DNA of 64,000 bases from the NCBI RefSeq assembly GCF_003471165.1, contig NZ_QRIL01000011.1, positions 44,789-108,788 on the forward strand. The letters run 5' to 3'. The translations under genes and the position numbers were made by a program. The stretch's first letter is position 1. Each line of letters starts with the position of its first letter. Below, piece by piece: positions 47,314-55,704 of this stretch. Below the pieces are notes generated by a model. It ran no database searches, was not told the origin of the DNA, and worked only from the letters and a program-made list of their open reading frames with translations. Origin of the DNA: Ruminococcus sp. AM22-13. GTDB taxonomy: Bacteria; Bacillota; Clostridia; Lachnospirales; Lachnospiraceae.

Positions 47314-48372
47314 TTAGATAATTACCGAATCATCTCTTACAGCTTCATTCTCAATCAGCTGTACCGTATCGCCTCTCAGTGCAAAAATCCTGTACAGGAA
47401 CACATTAACGATTTCCCCTTCCCTGACATCTGCTTTCTCAAGGCTTCTTCTTGCTGTTACCACCGAATTGTTCACTCTGATCTGAAGTTCCAAATTATCT
47501 CCCCGGAAGGAAACCCGTTCAACCACTCCCTGAGATACGGAAGATCTGAACTTTTCTACTTCATCCAGTCTGGAAACTTTTACGAATTCCGGACGGACAA
47601 TAATCTTGTCTGCACCCTCCGCCTGAGTAAATGTGTGGAAATCATCTGCATTTTTCAATATAGATGGCTGTCCGAAGAAAGATGCGGTAAAAGCTGTCTC
47701 CGGGTTTCGGTAAACTTCTACCGGAGTGCCTTTCTGCTCAAGCCGTCCTGCATTGGTAATGATGATCTCATCCGCTACCTCGATTGCTTCATCCTGATCA
47801 TGTGTAACGAAAATACTGGTAATTCCCAGCTTCTCGATCATTTCTTTCAACCAGCTTCTCAGCTCCTGACGAATCTTTGCATCAATCGCTGCAAACGGCT
47901 CATCCAGAAGCAGCACCTGTGGATTCGGTGCAAGGGCTCTGGCAAATGCTACCCTCTGTCTCTGTCCACCAGACAGCTGACTCGGATACCTTTTCTCCAG
48001 TCCTTCCAGACCTACCAGCTTTACCAGCTCTCTGACCCGGGTGTCTATTGTTTTTTTATCTACTTTCTGAACTTTCAGACCAAATGCTACGTTATCATAA
48101 ACAGTCATATAACGGAACAGCGCATAATTCTGAAATACAAATCCGATTCCTCGCTCACTGGCCGGCACATCGTTGACTACTTTTCCATCGATAATGATCT
48201 CGCCGCTGTCCGGAGTTTCCAGACCTGCGATCATTCGAAGAATGGTTGTTTTTCCACTTCCACTCGGTCCCAGCAGGCCGATCAGCCTGCCTTTTTCGAT
48301 TCCGAAATTTACATTCTTTGATGCCTGGTAGGAACCATAGGTCTTATTTATATTTTTTAACTCTACATACAT
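47314..48372 (-). CDS. cysA: Sulfate ABC transporter ATPase
   Basis: A 352-aa ATP-binding subunit. Walker A GLLGPSGSGKTTILRM, signature QLSGGQRQRVAFARALAP, Walker B LLLDEPFAAID and His loop FVTHDQDEAIEVADE are all present. A C-terminal regulatory beta domain (about 240-345) follows. Adjacent genes encode CysW, CysT and Sbp, so the imported ion is sulfate, probably with thiosulfate. Two bases separate it from cysW. Confidence 0.96.
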   Translation of the reverse strand: MYVELKNINKTYGSYQASKNVNFGIEKGRLIGLLGPSGSGKTTILRMIAGLETPDSGEIIIDGKVVNDVPASERGIGFVFQNYALFRYMTVYDNVAFGLKVQKVDKKTIDTRVRELVKLVGLEGLEKRYPSQLSGGQRQRVAFARALAPNPQVLLLDEPFAAIDAKIRQELRSWLKEMIEKLGITSIFVTHDQDEAIEVADEIIITNAGRLEQKGTPVEVYRNPETAFTASFFGQPSILKNADDFHTFTQAEGADKIIVRPEFVKVSRLDEVEKFRSSVSQGVVERVSFRGDNLELQIRVNNSVVTARRSLEKADVREGEIVNVFLYRIFALRGDTVQLIENEAVRDDSVII

Positions 48373-48373
48373 A

Positions 48374-49198
48374 TCAGGCTTCCTTCTTTCCTTTGTATTC
48401 GATCACGCTTTTGACCACCAGAATGATAACTGCCATGATCACCAGCAATGAAGATACGGCAAACGCCGGAACATACTGAAACTCGTTAAATAAAATCTCG
48501 ACATGGAGAGGAAGGGTATTGGTCTTTCCTCTTAAATGCCCGGAAAGGACGGATACTGCGCCGAACTCTCCCATGGCTCTTGCCGTACAGAGCACAACTC
48601 CATAAAGCAACGCCCATTTAATATGAGGAAAAGTAATCTTCCAGAAGATCGTCCAGCCGTTCGCTCCCATCAGTGCTGCGGCTTCTTCCTCGTCTGTTCC
48701 TTCTGTTTCCAGAACCGGAATCAGTTCTCTGGAAATAAAAGGAAATGTTACAAATACAGTTGCAATGATGATTCCCGGTACAGAGAATACAACTTTAATT
48801 CCGAATTTAATAAGTAAAAAGTAGACAGGACTCTGACGTCCGAAAATCAGAAGAAAAATCAGACCTGCGATGACCGGTGAAATCGTAACCGGAAGATCAA
48901 TCAATGTGGTCAGCAGTTTTTTGCCCTTGAACTGAAACTTAGTCAGTGCCCAGGCTGCGAAGATACCAAAAATGGTATTAAAGATGACTGCGATCAGTGT
49001 TGCTTTGACCGTAAGGAGAAGTGCTTTAATTGTGTACTCATCCGTTACCGCCTCAAGGTAAACTTTCCAGCCGCTTCGCAGAGCCTCTGTGATCACAGTG
49101 ATCAGCGGGAGGAGAAGCATTACTGCCAGAAACAGGACGCTGATACCGATCAGCAGCCATTTTGTGATTTTCTCTGAAGTCTTTACATTGTTGTCCAT
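48374..49198 (-). CDS. cysW: Sulfate ABC transporter permease CysW
   Basis: A 274-aa membrane protein with six hydrophobic segments. The EAA-type loop EEEAAALMGANGWTIFWKIT, followed by FPHIKWALLYG and RAMGEFGAVSVLSGHLRGKT, is diagnostic for CysW. It pairs with CysT, whose stop codon overlaps its start by one base. Confidence 0.95.
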   Translation of the reverse strand: MDNNVKTSEKITKWLLIGISVLFLAVMLLLPLITVITEALRSGWKVYLEAVTDEYTIKALLLTVKATLIAVIFNTIFGIFAAWALTKFQFKGKKLLTTLIDLPVTISPVIAGLIFLLIFGRQSPVYFLLIKFGIKVVFSVPGIIIATVFVTFPFISRELIPVLETEGTDEEEAAALMGANGWTIFWKITFPHIKWALLYGVVLCTARAMGEFGAVSVLSGHLRGKTNTLPLHVEILFNEFQYVPAFAVSSLLVIMAVIILVVKSVIEYKGKKEA

Positions 49199-50040
49199 CA
49201 GGCATTTCCTCCCCTTAAGATTCTCGCGTTTCTCTGCTGGATCACATTATTGAGAAACAGAATGAAAAATGAAACCGCCAGCATCACCAGTGCGATCGCC
49301 GTTGCGCTGGAATAATCAAATTCCTGAAGTTCTGACATAATGATCAGCGGTGTGATTTCTGTGTAATATGGCTTATTTCCTGCGATAAATACGATGCTTC
49401 CATATTCACCAAGGCATCTGCCAAAAGCAAGTCCGGTTCCTGCAAAAATCGCCGGTTTCAGTTCCGGAAAAATGACTTTCCAGAAAATCATTGATTTCTT
49501 TGCTCCCAGCACTCCAGCTGCTTCGCTGTAGAAATTGTCCATCTTCTCCAGAACCGGCTGTACGCTTCGTACAACAAACGGAATTCCTACGAAGATCATG
49601 GCTACTGTAATACCGATCCTTGTGTATGCGATCTTAATACCGAATCTGGCAAAAAAGCTTCCGACGAGTCCGGAATCGGAAGTTAAGGATGTCAGCGCGA
49701 TACCTGCAACTGCGGTTGGCAGTGCGAACGGAAGCTCAATCATTCCATCCATGATCCGCTTGCCCGGAAATTCATACTTTACAAGTACCCATGCAAGGAT
49801 AGTTCCCATAATTCCATTGATCACTGCTGCTGCAAAAGCGGATATGAAGCTTGTGTAAAAGGAAGCCAATACTCTGGCTCTTGTAATGGTTTCAATGAAA
49901 TCTTTAAAGCTCATCTGTGCTGTGTAGATCACCAGACTGGCAAGTGGGATCAGAACCACCAGACTTAGTATGGAAATGGTAATTCCCATGGAGAGTCCGA
50001 ATCCTGGAATCACTGGTTTATTTCTTTTTTTCATAATCAA
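49198..50040 (-). CDS. cysT: Sulfate ABC transporter permease CysT
   Basis: A 280-aa membrane protein with six hydrophobic segments. The sequence YSEAAGVLGAKKSMIFWKVI, followed by FPELKPAIFAGTGLAFGRCL and GEYGSIVFIAGN, is typical of CysT/CysU. It forms the channel with CysW. The gap of about 155 bases upstream to sbp has no clear terminator. Confidence 0.95.
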   Translation of the reverse strand: MIMKKRNKPVIPGFGLSMGITISILSLVVLIPLASLVIYTAQMSFKDFIETITRARVLASFYTSFISAFAAAVINGIMGTILAWVLVKYEFPGKRIMDGMIELPFALPTAVAGIALTSLTSDSGLVGSFFARFGIKIAYTRIGITVAMIFVGIPFVVRSVQPVLEKMDNFYSEAAGVLGAKKSMIFWKVIFPELKPAIFAGTGLAFGRCLGEYGSIVFIAGNKPYYTEITPLIIMSELQEFDYSSATAIALVMLAVSFFILFLNNVIQQRNARILRGGNA

Positions 50041-50196
50041 TTACCACCTCTCTGTCTCGTATGTCCTGCTGTCATTATCCTCGTCAATCTTTCATTTCAT
50101 GCTTGTAAGTAAATGCACCAATTTCTTTTAACATTTTGCGGTTTATTCTGATTTGATTCCCATCTGAAAGCTGCTCTCAATCTACATATAGATGTT

Positions 50197-51195
50197 TTAT
50201 CTCTCATAGATCTCATCAAAGATTCCGCCATCTGTGAAGTGCTTTTTCTGTACTTCATCCCATCCGCCGTAGTCGCTGATGTTTACCAGATCTACGCTCA
50301 GGTCAAACACATCATTGTGTTCTTTCAGGATCTTTTCATTGGTCGGACGGAAGTAGTTCTCTGCTTCAATCTCCTGCGCTTCGTCGGAATACAGATATTT
50401 TAAATACTCAGTTGCCACATCTCTCGTTCCTCTGTAATCCACTACTTCATCTACCACTGCTACAGACGGCTGTGCCAGAATACTCACACTCGGAGTAACG
50501 ATCTCGTACTCATCCGGATAGTCACGCATGGAAAGATATGCTTCATTTTCCCATGCCACCAGCACATCGCCCTGTCCGTTCTCTACGAAAGAAGTGGTTG
50601 CCCCTCTTGCGCCGGAATCAAGAACTACTACATTCAGATAAAGCTTCCTGATAAAATCCTTCATCCGGGTTTCATCTCCGTCATACTTCTTATCTGCGTA
50701 AGCCCATGCTGCCATGTAGTTCCATCTCGCACCTCCGGATGTCTTAGGGTTCGGAGTTACCACACCCACACCATCCTTTATCAGGTCATCCCAGTCTTTG
50801 ATGCCTTTGGGATTTCCCTTCTTTACCAGAAATACGATGGTCGAAGTATACGGAGAACTTTCATTGTCAAACTTATCCTGCCAGCCTGTCTCAATCAGTC
50901 CTGCGTTTTCAATGGATTCTATATCGTATTCCAGTGCCAGTGTTACTACATCTGCATCCAGACCATTGGCTACTTCCAATGCCTGTTTCCCGGAACCGCC
51001 ATGGGACTGTGTCACTTCTACATCTTCCCCGGTTTTCTCCTTCCAGTGTTCTTCAAATATTTTGTTGTACTGTTCAAACATTTCTCTGGTAGGGTCATAG
51101 GAAACATTGGTGATTGACACTGTTTTTCCAAAAGCCTGTACCGGTGTCAGTGCCAGTACAGCTGCCAGGCCAAATGCAAATAATTTTCTGATCAT
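50197..51195 (-). CDS. sbp: Sulfate-binding protein
   Basis: A 332-aa exported binding protein with a Sec signal peptide (about 1-23, ending VQAFGK) and no lipobox. Family features are VTQSHGGSGKQALEVANGLD, VTPNPKTSGGARWNYMAAWA and ATTSFVENGQGDVLVAWENE, which line the sulfate site in Sbp/CysP proteins. First transport component in the operon; it delivers sulfate to CysTWA. Confidence 0.95.
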   Translation of the reverse strand: MIRKLFAFGLAAVLALTPVQAFGKTVSITNVSYDPTREMFEQYNKIFEEHWKEKTGEDVEVTQSHGGSGKQALEVANGLDADVVTLALEYDIESIENAGLIETGWQDKFDNESSPYTSTIVFLVKKGNPKGIKDWDDLIKDGVGVVTPNPKTSGGARWNYMAAWAYADKKYDGDETRMKDFIRKLYLNVVVLDSGARGATTSFVENGQGDVLVAWENEAYLSMRDYPDEYEIVTPSVSILAQPSVAVVDEVVDYRGTRDVATEYLKYLYSDEAQEIEAENYFRPTNEKILKEHNDVFDLSVDLVNISDYGGWDEVQKKHFTDGGIFDEIYER

Positions 51196-51216
51196 TTATT
51201 TCTCTCCTGCTTTGCT

Positions 51217-51627
51217 TTACAGTAATACAAGTTCTTCCTTCTCAGATTCCGTTCCTTCTATATGGAAAGAATTCAGAACAGGATTCTCATTGTCCATCAG
51301 AGAAAGAATCATATAGCTTGCTGTGCTGTCATAAGCCAGTCGTTTATCTTCTTCTGAAGGTCTGGACGGGCTTTCCGGATGGGAATGCCAGTTTCCAAGA
51401 GGTACCAGACCATTCGCACGCATATCTTTTACTGCTGCAAGCTGTTCTTTCGGATCCAGCGAAAAGTGCTCATTGGAATGATCGATGTTTGTCAGGCAGT
51501 AAACCTTTTTGATAGATTTATCATTTCCATCCTTAGTTCCTGCGATCAATCCGCAGGCTTCTTCCGGAAGATTTTCTCTGGCGTGTTTTAAAATTATTTC
51601 GTAGTCATTCTTTGACATTGTGATCAT
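51217..51627 (-). CDS. JAMM/MPN metalloprotease (Mec/HcyD-like)
   Basis: A 136-aa zinc isopeptidase-like protein. The JAMM motif is visible as GNWHSHPESPSRPSEEDKR (His-x-His, Ser, Asp), with the upstream Glu near LPEEACGLI. Relatives such as Mec of Mycobacterium and HcyD of Wolinella cut after the Gly-Gly of ThiS-like sulfur carriers, either to free newly made cysteine or homocysteine or to expose the Gly-Gly end. The carrier three genes away has a GGGR terminus, an obvious substrate. Confidence 0.88.
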   Translation of the reverse strand: MITMSKNDYEIILKHARENLPEEACGLIAGTKDGNDKSIKKVYCLTNIDHSNEHFSLDPKEQLAAVKDMRANGLVPLGNWHSHPESPSRPSEEDKRLAYDSTASYMILSLMDNENPVLNSFHIEGTESEKEELVLL

Positions 51628-51654
51628 GATTTTTCTTGCTCCTTTATCTCCAGC

Positions 51655-51745
51655 CGATATTTACGATCCGCTTTCGCTGCTTACTTATTGCTCTTTGTAG
51701 CCGAAGCAGAAGGCTTATCTGAATCGACCAAAGCGAATCAGATTC
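51655..51745. repeat. Degenerate relative of the 165-bp repeat family
   Basis: GATCCGCTTTCGCTGCTTAC and the following TTATTGCTCTT, GAAGCAG and GAATCGACC correspond in order to parts of the repeats at 54374-54537 and 54643-54807. The interior hairpin is missing. It lies between the ThiF/MoeB-like and JAMM genes and overlaps the 3' end of the former. Confidence 0.45.
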
Positions 51746-52544
51746 CGTCACATTCTGCCTGTTCATAGTCGATCAGCTCTGTGATTGTCGGATGCTCACC
51801 GCATACCGGGCAGTTCTTTACGTGTTTCGGAAGTTTGATCTTACGGAATTCCATTGTAAGTGCATCATATGTAAGAAGATATCCTGTAAGAAGATCGCCA
51901 ACTCCCAGAAGATATTTGATTGCTTCCATCGCCTGAAGGCTTCCGATAACGCCTCCCATCGCTCCGATAACGCCGGCCTGTTTACAGGTAGGTACGGCAT
52001 CCTTTGGCGGCGGATCTTTGAATATACATCTGTAACATGGCCCTTCTCCCGGAACATATGTCATCAGCTGTCCCTGGAAACGAAGGATTCCTGCGTGAGA
52101 AAATGGTTTCTTTGCCATAACGCAGGCATCATTGATCAGGAATTTTGCCGGAAAATTGTCGGTTCCATCAATGATAAAGTCATAATCTTTGATCAGATCC
52201 ATGATTGTCTCGGAATCTACGAAAGTCTGGTAAGTTTTAACTGTCACATCCGGGTTGATGGCTTCCATGGATTCTTTTGCGGAAAGTACCTTTGGTTTGC
52301 CGATGTCTTTTGTTGCGTGGATGACCTGACGCTGAAGATTGGAAAGGTCTACCTCATCTGCATCTGCAATTCCAATCGTTCCCACACCTGCTGCCGCAAG
52401 GTAAAGAGCTGCCGGTGCTCCAAGTCCGCCTGCTCCGATGATCAGAACACTGGAATTGAGCAGTTTTTTCTGTCCTTTTGCTCCAACCTCTTTCAGAATG
52501 ATATGTCTGGAATATCGTTCGAGCTGATCATTTGTAAATGCCAC
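51738..52544 (-). CDS. ThiF/MoeB-family adenylyltransferase (HcyF-like)
   Basis: A 268-aa E1-like enzyme that adenylates the C-terminal Gly of a ubiquitin-fold carrier. It has an ATP-binding loop (IIGAGGLGAPAALYLAAAGV), the R-finger DLSNLQRQVIH, the IDGTDNFPAKFLIND motif, and zinc cysteines in YRCIF/CKQAG and CPVCG. The start is a GTG overlapping the carrier stop by one base (TAGTG); its ribosome-binding site GGGAGGTGG is made by the carrier's last Gly codons. In context it should charge that carrier for sulfur transfer. Confidence 0.9.
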   Translation of the reverse strand: MAFTNDQLERYSRHIILKEVGAKGQKKLLNSSVLIIGAGGLGAPAALYLAAAGVGTIGIADADEVDLSNLQRQVIHATKDIGKPKVLSAKESMEAINPDVTVKTYQTFVDSETIMDLIKDYDFIIDGTDNFPAKFLINDACVMAKKPFSHAGILRFQGQLMTYVPGEGPCYRCIFKDPPPKDAVPTCKQAGVIGAMGGVIGSLQAMEAIKYLLGVGDLLTGYLLTYDALTMEFRKIKLPKHVKNCPVCGEHPTITELIDYEQAECDGI

Positions 52545-52750
52545 TATCTTCCACCTCCCATGAAGTACAGGAATTCAACGCTGTCGCCTTCTTTTAATGC
52601 GTAAGTTTCAAATTCTGCCTTGTCGATAAAGTCATCGTTTACAGATACTGTTACATACTGAGGAGTCTCTACATCTTCCTGTACGATCAGTTCTGCCACT
52701 GTGATTGCGTCTTTTACTTCTTTTTTATCTCCTGCTACTGTGATAACCAT
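52544..52750 (-). CDS. ThiS/MoaD-like sulfur carrier with GGGR terminus
   Basis: A 68-aa ubiquitin-fold protein (MVITVAGDKKEVKDAITVAE; YALKEGDSVEFLYFMGGGR). Normal carriers end in Gly-Gly, whose carboxylate is adenylated and turned into a thiocarboxylate. Here the frame ends Gly-Gly-Gly-Arg, so a terminal residue blocks activation. HcyS of Wolinella, which ends Gly-Gly-Ala, is likewise blocked until a JAMM protease trims it. Adjacent JAMM and ThiF-like genes support the same logic. AGGAG-type sequence upstream of the ATG is weak. Confidence 0.85.
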   Translation of the reverse strand: MVITVAGDKKEVKDAITVAELIVQEDVETPQYVTVSVNDDFIDKAEFETYALKEGDSVEFLYFMGGGR

Positions 52751-52794
52751 AATCTCTGTTCTCCATTTCTGTATGTTTTTATATGTGTAATTTT

Positions 52795-53112
52795 TTAAAG
52801 ATTTTTATCAATGATTTCTTCCAGATCTGCCGCTTTCTTTGCTCCGGTCAGCTTCTCGATCTGTTCTCCGTCTTTCAGGAAAATCAGTGTCGGCGCCGAC
52901 ATAACTTTGTATTCTTCTACAAGTTCCTGCTCGTAAGCTACATTTACTTTTCCTATATAAATCTGATCACCGTATTTCTCTTCCAGCTTTGCAAATACCG
53001 GAACCATTCTCTTACATGGTACGCAGCTATCGGAATAGAAATCAATCAGTGTAAGTTTTCCTGGCTGGAAAGCTTTCTCTTTAAAAGTCTCTCCGTTTAA
53101 TCTCTCTGCCAT
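52795..53112 (-). CDS. Thioredoxin-like protein
   Basis: A 105-aa thioredoxin fold with the active site DSCVPCKRM (CVPC in place of CGPC) and the cis-proline loop VMSAPTLIFLKDG. It lies in the sulfate operon between the TusA-like and carrier genes, so it may reduce an enzyme of the pathway or deliver electrons for sulfur transfer. The exact partner cannot be read from sequence. Confidence 0.88.
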   Translation of the reverse strand: MAERLNGETFKEKAFQPGKLTLIDFYSDSCVPCKRMVPVFAKLEEKYGDQIYIGKVNVAYEQELVEEYKVMSAPTLIFLKDGEQIEKLTGAKKAADLEEIIDKNL

Positions 53113-53203
53113 GATAGTTCACTCCTGTCAGTTCCTGTCTTTTTTATTCAGCCTCTTATTCTCAGTCTCTTGTCTTTTTTATCCGGCTTCCCGCTTTCAC
53201 GGA

Positions 53204-53449
53204 TCAGTCTCCTGCTTTCTTCACATAAAGTGTGTAGGTTCCATCTTCATTATCATCAAGTTTCAGGATCTGATGTCCTTCCTCTTTGATACTTCGTGGT
53301 ACATTCTGTACCGGCTCTCCGTCATTCATGCGGATGGATAAGATCTGGCCTTCATCCAGTTCCTCCAGTGCTACCTTTGCTTTTACAAAAGTTACCGGGC
53401 AGACAACATCGGTAATATCTACAGTATCATCAAATTTAATCTCACTCAT
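53204..53449 (-). CDS. TusA-family sulfurtransferase
   Basis: About 81 aa. The start is the ATG with GGAGG nine bases upstream; a further ATG two codons earlier is only three bases from that site. The fold starts DITDVVCPVTFVKAKVAL, carrying the conserved Cys of the CPxx motif with Thr in place of the usual Pro. TusA proteins carry persulfide sulfur between enzymes. It overlaps the sulfite reductase gene by eight bases, suggesting it accepts or handles newly reduced sulfur. Confidence 0.85.
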   Translation of the reverse strand: MSEIKFDDTVDITDVVCPVTFVKAKVALEELDEGQILSIRMNDGEPVQNVPRSIKEEGHQILKLDDNEDGTYTLYVKKAGD

Positions 53450-54302
53450 TTTCATATGCCTCCAGGATTTCTTTATTGAATTCGTCCTCGCCTACGCGGT
53501 CAATCGTAAATTTCAGTCTCTCACCGGCTTTCGCATTCTTCTCGAAGAATCTGATTGCTGCATCACACACCTTGAGAAGTTTTTCGTGATCTTCGATAAA
53601 TGGAATCACTGTTTTTCCTTTATTAATGTGATTTCCGAAGATTCCTCCGAAAGAAACGATATATCCGTGAGTGTTGTCATAAGCGTCTGTCGGACAGGCT
53701 TTTGTACATCTTCCACAGAAGTTACATTTGGAAGAATCTACTGTGATCTTTCCATCTTCTAATGTGATGGCACTTTCACGACAAGCTTTCACGCAGACAC
53801 CACACTGGATACATTTATCTTCCTGCCATGCTACTTTGATACCACCTTTGATTCCTACATCGTTCTCCTCTGCTTTTAAGCAGTTGTTCTGGCATCCGGT
53901 AACACCAAATTTAAATTTGTGAGGAAGCTCACGTCCGAAGTATCTCTCATCCAGTTCCTGTGCCAATGCGTAAGTATCGATACATCCGCTTGGACAGATG
54001 GCTACACCCTGACAGGCTGTGATGGTACGAACTCTCGGTCCGCACACACCCGGAACTACATCTCCCTCTTCCAGTGCCGCCTTCACTTCATCAATCTGGC
54101 TTAATTTGATGAATGGGATCTCCACACCCTGGCGGGAAGTAAGATGTACGTAGCCCTCACCATATTTCTCTGAAACCTCAGCTACTTTCGCAAGCTGTTT
54201 CGCATCCAGATGTCCGCCAACTACACGGATTCTTAATGAAAAATTATCTTTCTGTTTCTGGCGCATGAATCCGCCTTTTTTTAATGTTGCATAATCTGCC
54301 AT
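53442..54302 (-). CDS. Small siroheme sulfite reductase with ferredoxin domain
   Basis: A 286-aa enzyme of the nitrite/sulfite reductase family. Substrate and cluster motifs are TSRQGVEIPF, CQGVAIC (Cys-x5-Cys) and TGCQNNC (Cys-x3-Cys), which bind the siroheme-[4Fe-4S] centre. An inserted two-cluster ferredoxin (CIQCGVCVKACRE and CNFCGRCTKACPT) follows at about 165-215. The size and arrangement are like AsrC-type and related clostridial enzymes. First gene of the operon; it would reduce sulfite from AprAB to sulfide. GGAGG precedes the ATG. Confidence 0.9.
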   Translation of the reverse strand: MADYATLKKGGFMRQKQKDNFSLRIRVVGGHLDAKQLAKVAEVSEKYGEGYVHLTSRQGVEIPFIKLSQIDEVKAALEEGDVVPGVCGPRVRTITACQGVAICPSGCIDTYALAQELDERYFGRELPHKFKFGVTGCQNNCLKAEENDVGIKGGIKVAWQEDKCIQCGVCVKACRESAITLEDGKITVDSSKCNFCGRCTKACPTDAYDNTHGYIVSFGGIFGNHINKGKTVIPFIEDHEKLLKVCDAAIRFFEKNAKAGERLKFTIDRVGEDEFNKEILEAYENE

Positions 54303-54373
54303 TTCTCTTTCCCTCCTGTCAGAGTTTCCCTTGATTTTTGTTTACTTTTCTTTCTCTCGTTCACTTTACTGCA

Positions 54374-54537
54374 GTCAATCGGATATTCGCAATCCGCTTT
54401 CGCTACGTGGCTCTACACCGAATAACTGCTCCGCAGTTTATCAGGAGGGGCTTGTACCCTTCCTGATACAAGCAAGTCCCACCCACTGCTTATTGCTCCT
54501 CGCAATTGAAGCAGGGAACTTACTTGATTTGGTTAAC
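54374..54537. repeat. 164-bp repeat A in the operon leader
   Basis: Nearly identical to repeat B (54643-54807) in the same orientation. It runs from GTCAATCGGATATTCGCAAT to TTGATTTGGTTAAC, with ends that are weakly inverted. The core hairpin is ATCAGGAGGGG with CCCTTCCTGAT. It lies downstream of the sulfate operon promoter, so it is in the mRNA leader. Confidence 0.85.
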
Positions 54538-54585
54538 TTGATGGCTATTTTCTACTTTTCATAGTTATTCGGTAGGTTTTCTATG

Positions 54586-54614
54586 ATATTACACGAAATG
54601 ACATTATTTGTCAA
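54586..54614 (-). promoter_or_regulatory. Promoter of the sulfate assimilation operon
   Basis: Minus-strand TTGACA (54609-54614) and TAATAT (54586-54591) are separated by 17 bp. It lies between the two 165-bp repeats and gives a leader of about 275 nt. No T-box or S-box signature is visible in that leader. Confidence 0.85.
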
Positions 54615-54642
54615 TAGTGTATTAAAATAAATACAATGCTTA

Positions 54643-54807
54643 GTCAATCGGATATTCTCAATCCGCTTTCGCTACGTGGCTCTACACCGAATAACTGCTC
54701 CGCAGTTTATCAGGAGGGGCTTGTACCCCTCCTGATACAAGCAAGTCCCCACCCACTGCTTATTGCTCTTCGCAACCCCCGTAGGGGACTTACTTGATTC
54801 GGTTAAC
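54643..54807. repeat. 165-bp repeat B upstream of the operon promoter
   Basis: A second copy of repeat A. Its core hairpin ATCAGGAGGGG/CCCCTCCTGAT is perfect, whereas repeat A has one pair weakened to G-U. The end is TTGATTCGGTTAAC. It lies between the promoter and the terminator of the RelE gene. Confidence 0.85.
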
Positions 54808-54836
54808 TGCCAGGGTTACTGCTTACTACTAACGGT

Positions 54837-54878
54837 AAAAAGGCTATTGTTTCACATTTTTTAATAAAACAATAGCCT
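54837..54878 (-). terminator. Terminator of the RelE/Phd module
   Basis: AGGCTATTGTTT (54841-54852) and AAACAATAGCCT (54867-54878) form a 12-bp stem; on the minus strand it is followed by TTTTT. It lies about 40 bases after the toxin stop codon. Confidence 0.9.
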
Positions 54879-54918
54879 CTTCCCATATCGAATGTTTTTA
54901 TAGAAACACCAGGAAATA

Positions 54919-55233
54919 CTACCCCAGTTTATTCCCATAATCCTCTAACTGGTGAAATATCCCCAATATATTCACAATATTTTCTTCTATACCAAAGATT
55001 ATCACATAATCCATTTGAGGAATTAATGCCTCTCTATAGTTCTTACTTGCCAGATAACTGTCCCTGCTGATTGCAAATTGCTGTGGATTTGTTTCCATCC
55101 GTTCATATACATTCTCAACTCCATTCAGCAAATGTTTCGCGGCCTGCTCATTTTTTAGTTTATAAAGCAGATAATAAATCAGGTTATCCAACAATTCCTC
55201 TGCATGTTCAGTAATTACAAGCCTATATTCCAT
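54919..55233 (-). CDS. RelE/ParE-family toxin
   Basis: A 104-aa basic-to-neutral protein of the RelE/ParE fold (MEYRLVITEHAEELLDNLIY at the start; YREALIPQMDYVIIFGIEEN and VNILGIFHQLEDY at the end). It overlaps the antitoxin gene by 11 bases. Members either cut ribosome-bound mRNA or poison gyrase; which applies is not evident. A complete, probably functional type II module with its own terminator. Confidence 0.85.
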   Translation of the reverse strand: MEYRLVITEHAEELLDNLIYYLLYKLKNEQAAKHLLNGVENVYERMETNPQQFAISRDSYLASKNYREALIPQMDYVIIFGIEENIVNILGIFHQLEDYGNKLG

Positions 55234-55483
55234 ACTTTGCCCTCATCCCCTGTAATGCAGATTTCGCTTCCTTTACTTTTCCTTCTTCAATCTCTTTTTC
55301 TGAGACTTCAATATCCTTATATTTTAGATATTTGCGCATATTTTTCTCATAAGTTTCCATACTCATAATAACCATATCACCGTATCCATTCTTTGTAATA
55401 TAGATAGGTTCTTCAGAATTATGACACATATCTGAAATCTCTGCTGTCTTTTTTAAATCTCTGATAGGTATGATCTGCGGCAT
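55223..55483 (-). CDS. Phd/YefM-family antitoxin
   Basis: An 86-aa protein with the N-terminal Phd/YefM DNA-binding fold (PQIIPIRDLKKTAEISDMCH; EPIYITKNGYGDMVIMSMET) and a charged C-terminal tail that should wrap the toxin. AAAGGAGG precedes the ATG. It neutralises the RelE-like protein and represses the module's promoter, as usual for the family. Confidence 0.88.
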   Translation of the reverse strand: MPQIIPIRDLKKTAEISDMCHNSEEPIYITKNGYGDMVIMSMETYEKNMRKYLKYKDIEVSEKEIEEGKVKEAKSALQGMRAKYGI

Positions 55484-55654
55484 AGCTTTTCCTCCTTTCT
55501 CCTTTTATTTTTTATTTTATACCATAATAATATCATAATTAAGTCACAATTTCAATGTGTACTTCTATTTATTACATGATTTTCCTCTGCCACAATGTAT
55601 TCCACCCTGAGGACTTTTGCTATCACGAAAATATTTATAAAGTTTTCTGGTATG

Positions 55655-55687
55655 AAAAAGCAGCATCCTGCGAATACAGAATGCTGC
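55655..55687 (-). terminator. Terminator of DUF2798 gene
   Basis: On the minus strand GCAGCAT and ATGCTGC stems close an inner TCTG/CAGG region and are followed by TTTTTC. It lies about 20 bases after the stop codon of the DUF2798 gene. Confidence 0.88.
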
Positions 55688-55704
55688 GGTCAAATCTCAA
55701 TATT

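Noticed and set aside
54303..54585. SAM (S-box) or T-box riboswitch in the sulfate operon leader
   Set aside because: The leader is occupied by repeat A. No S-box core, T-box TGGN sequence or terminator/antiterminator pair could be found.
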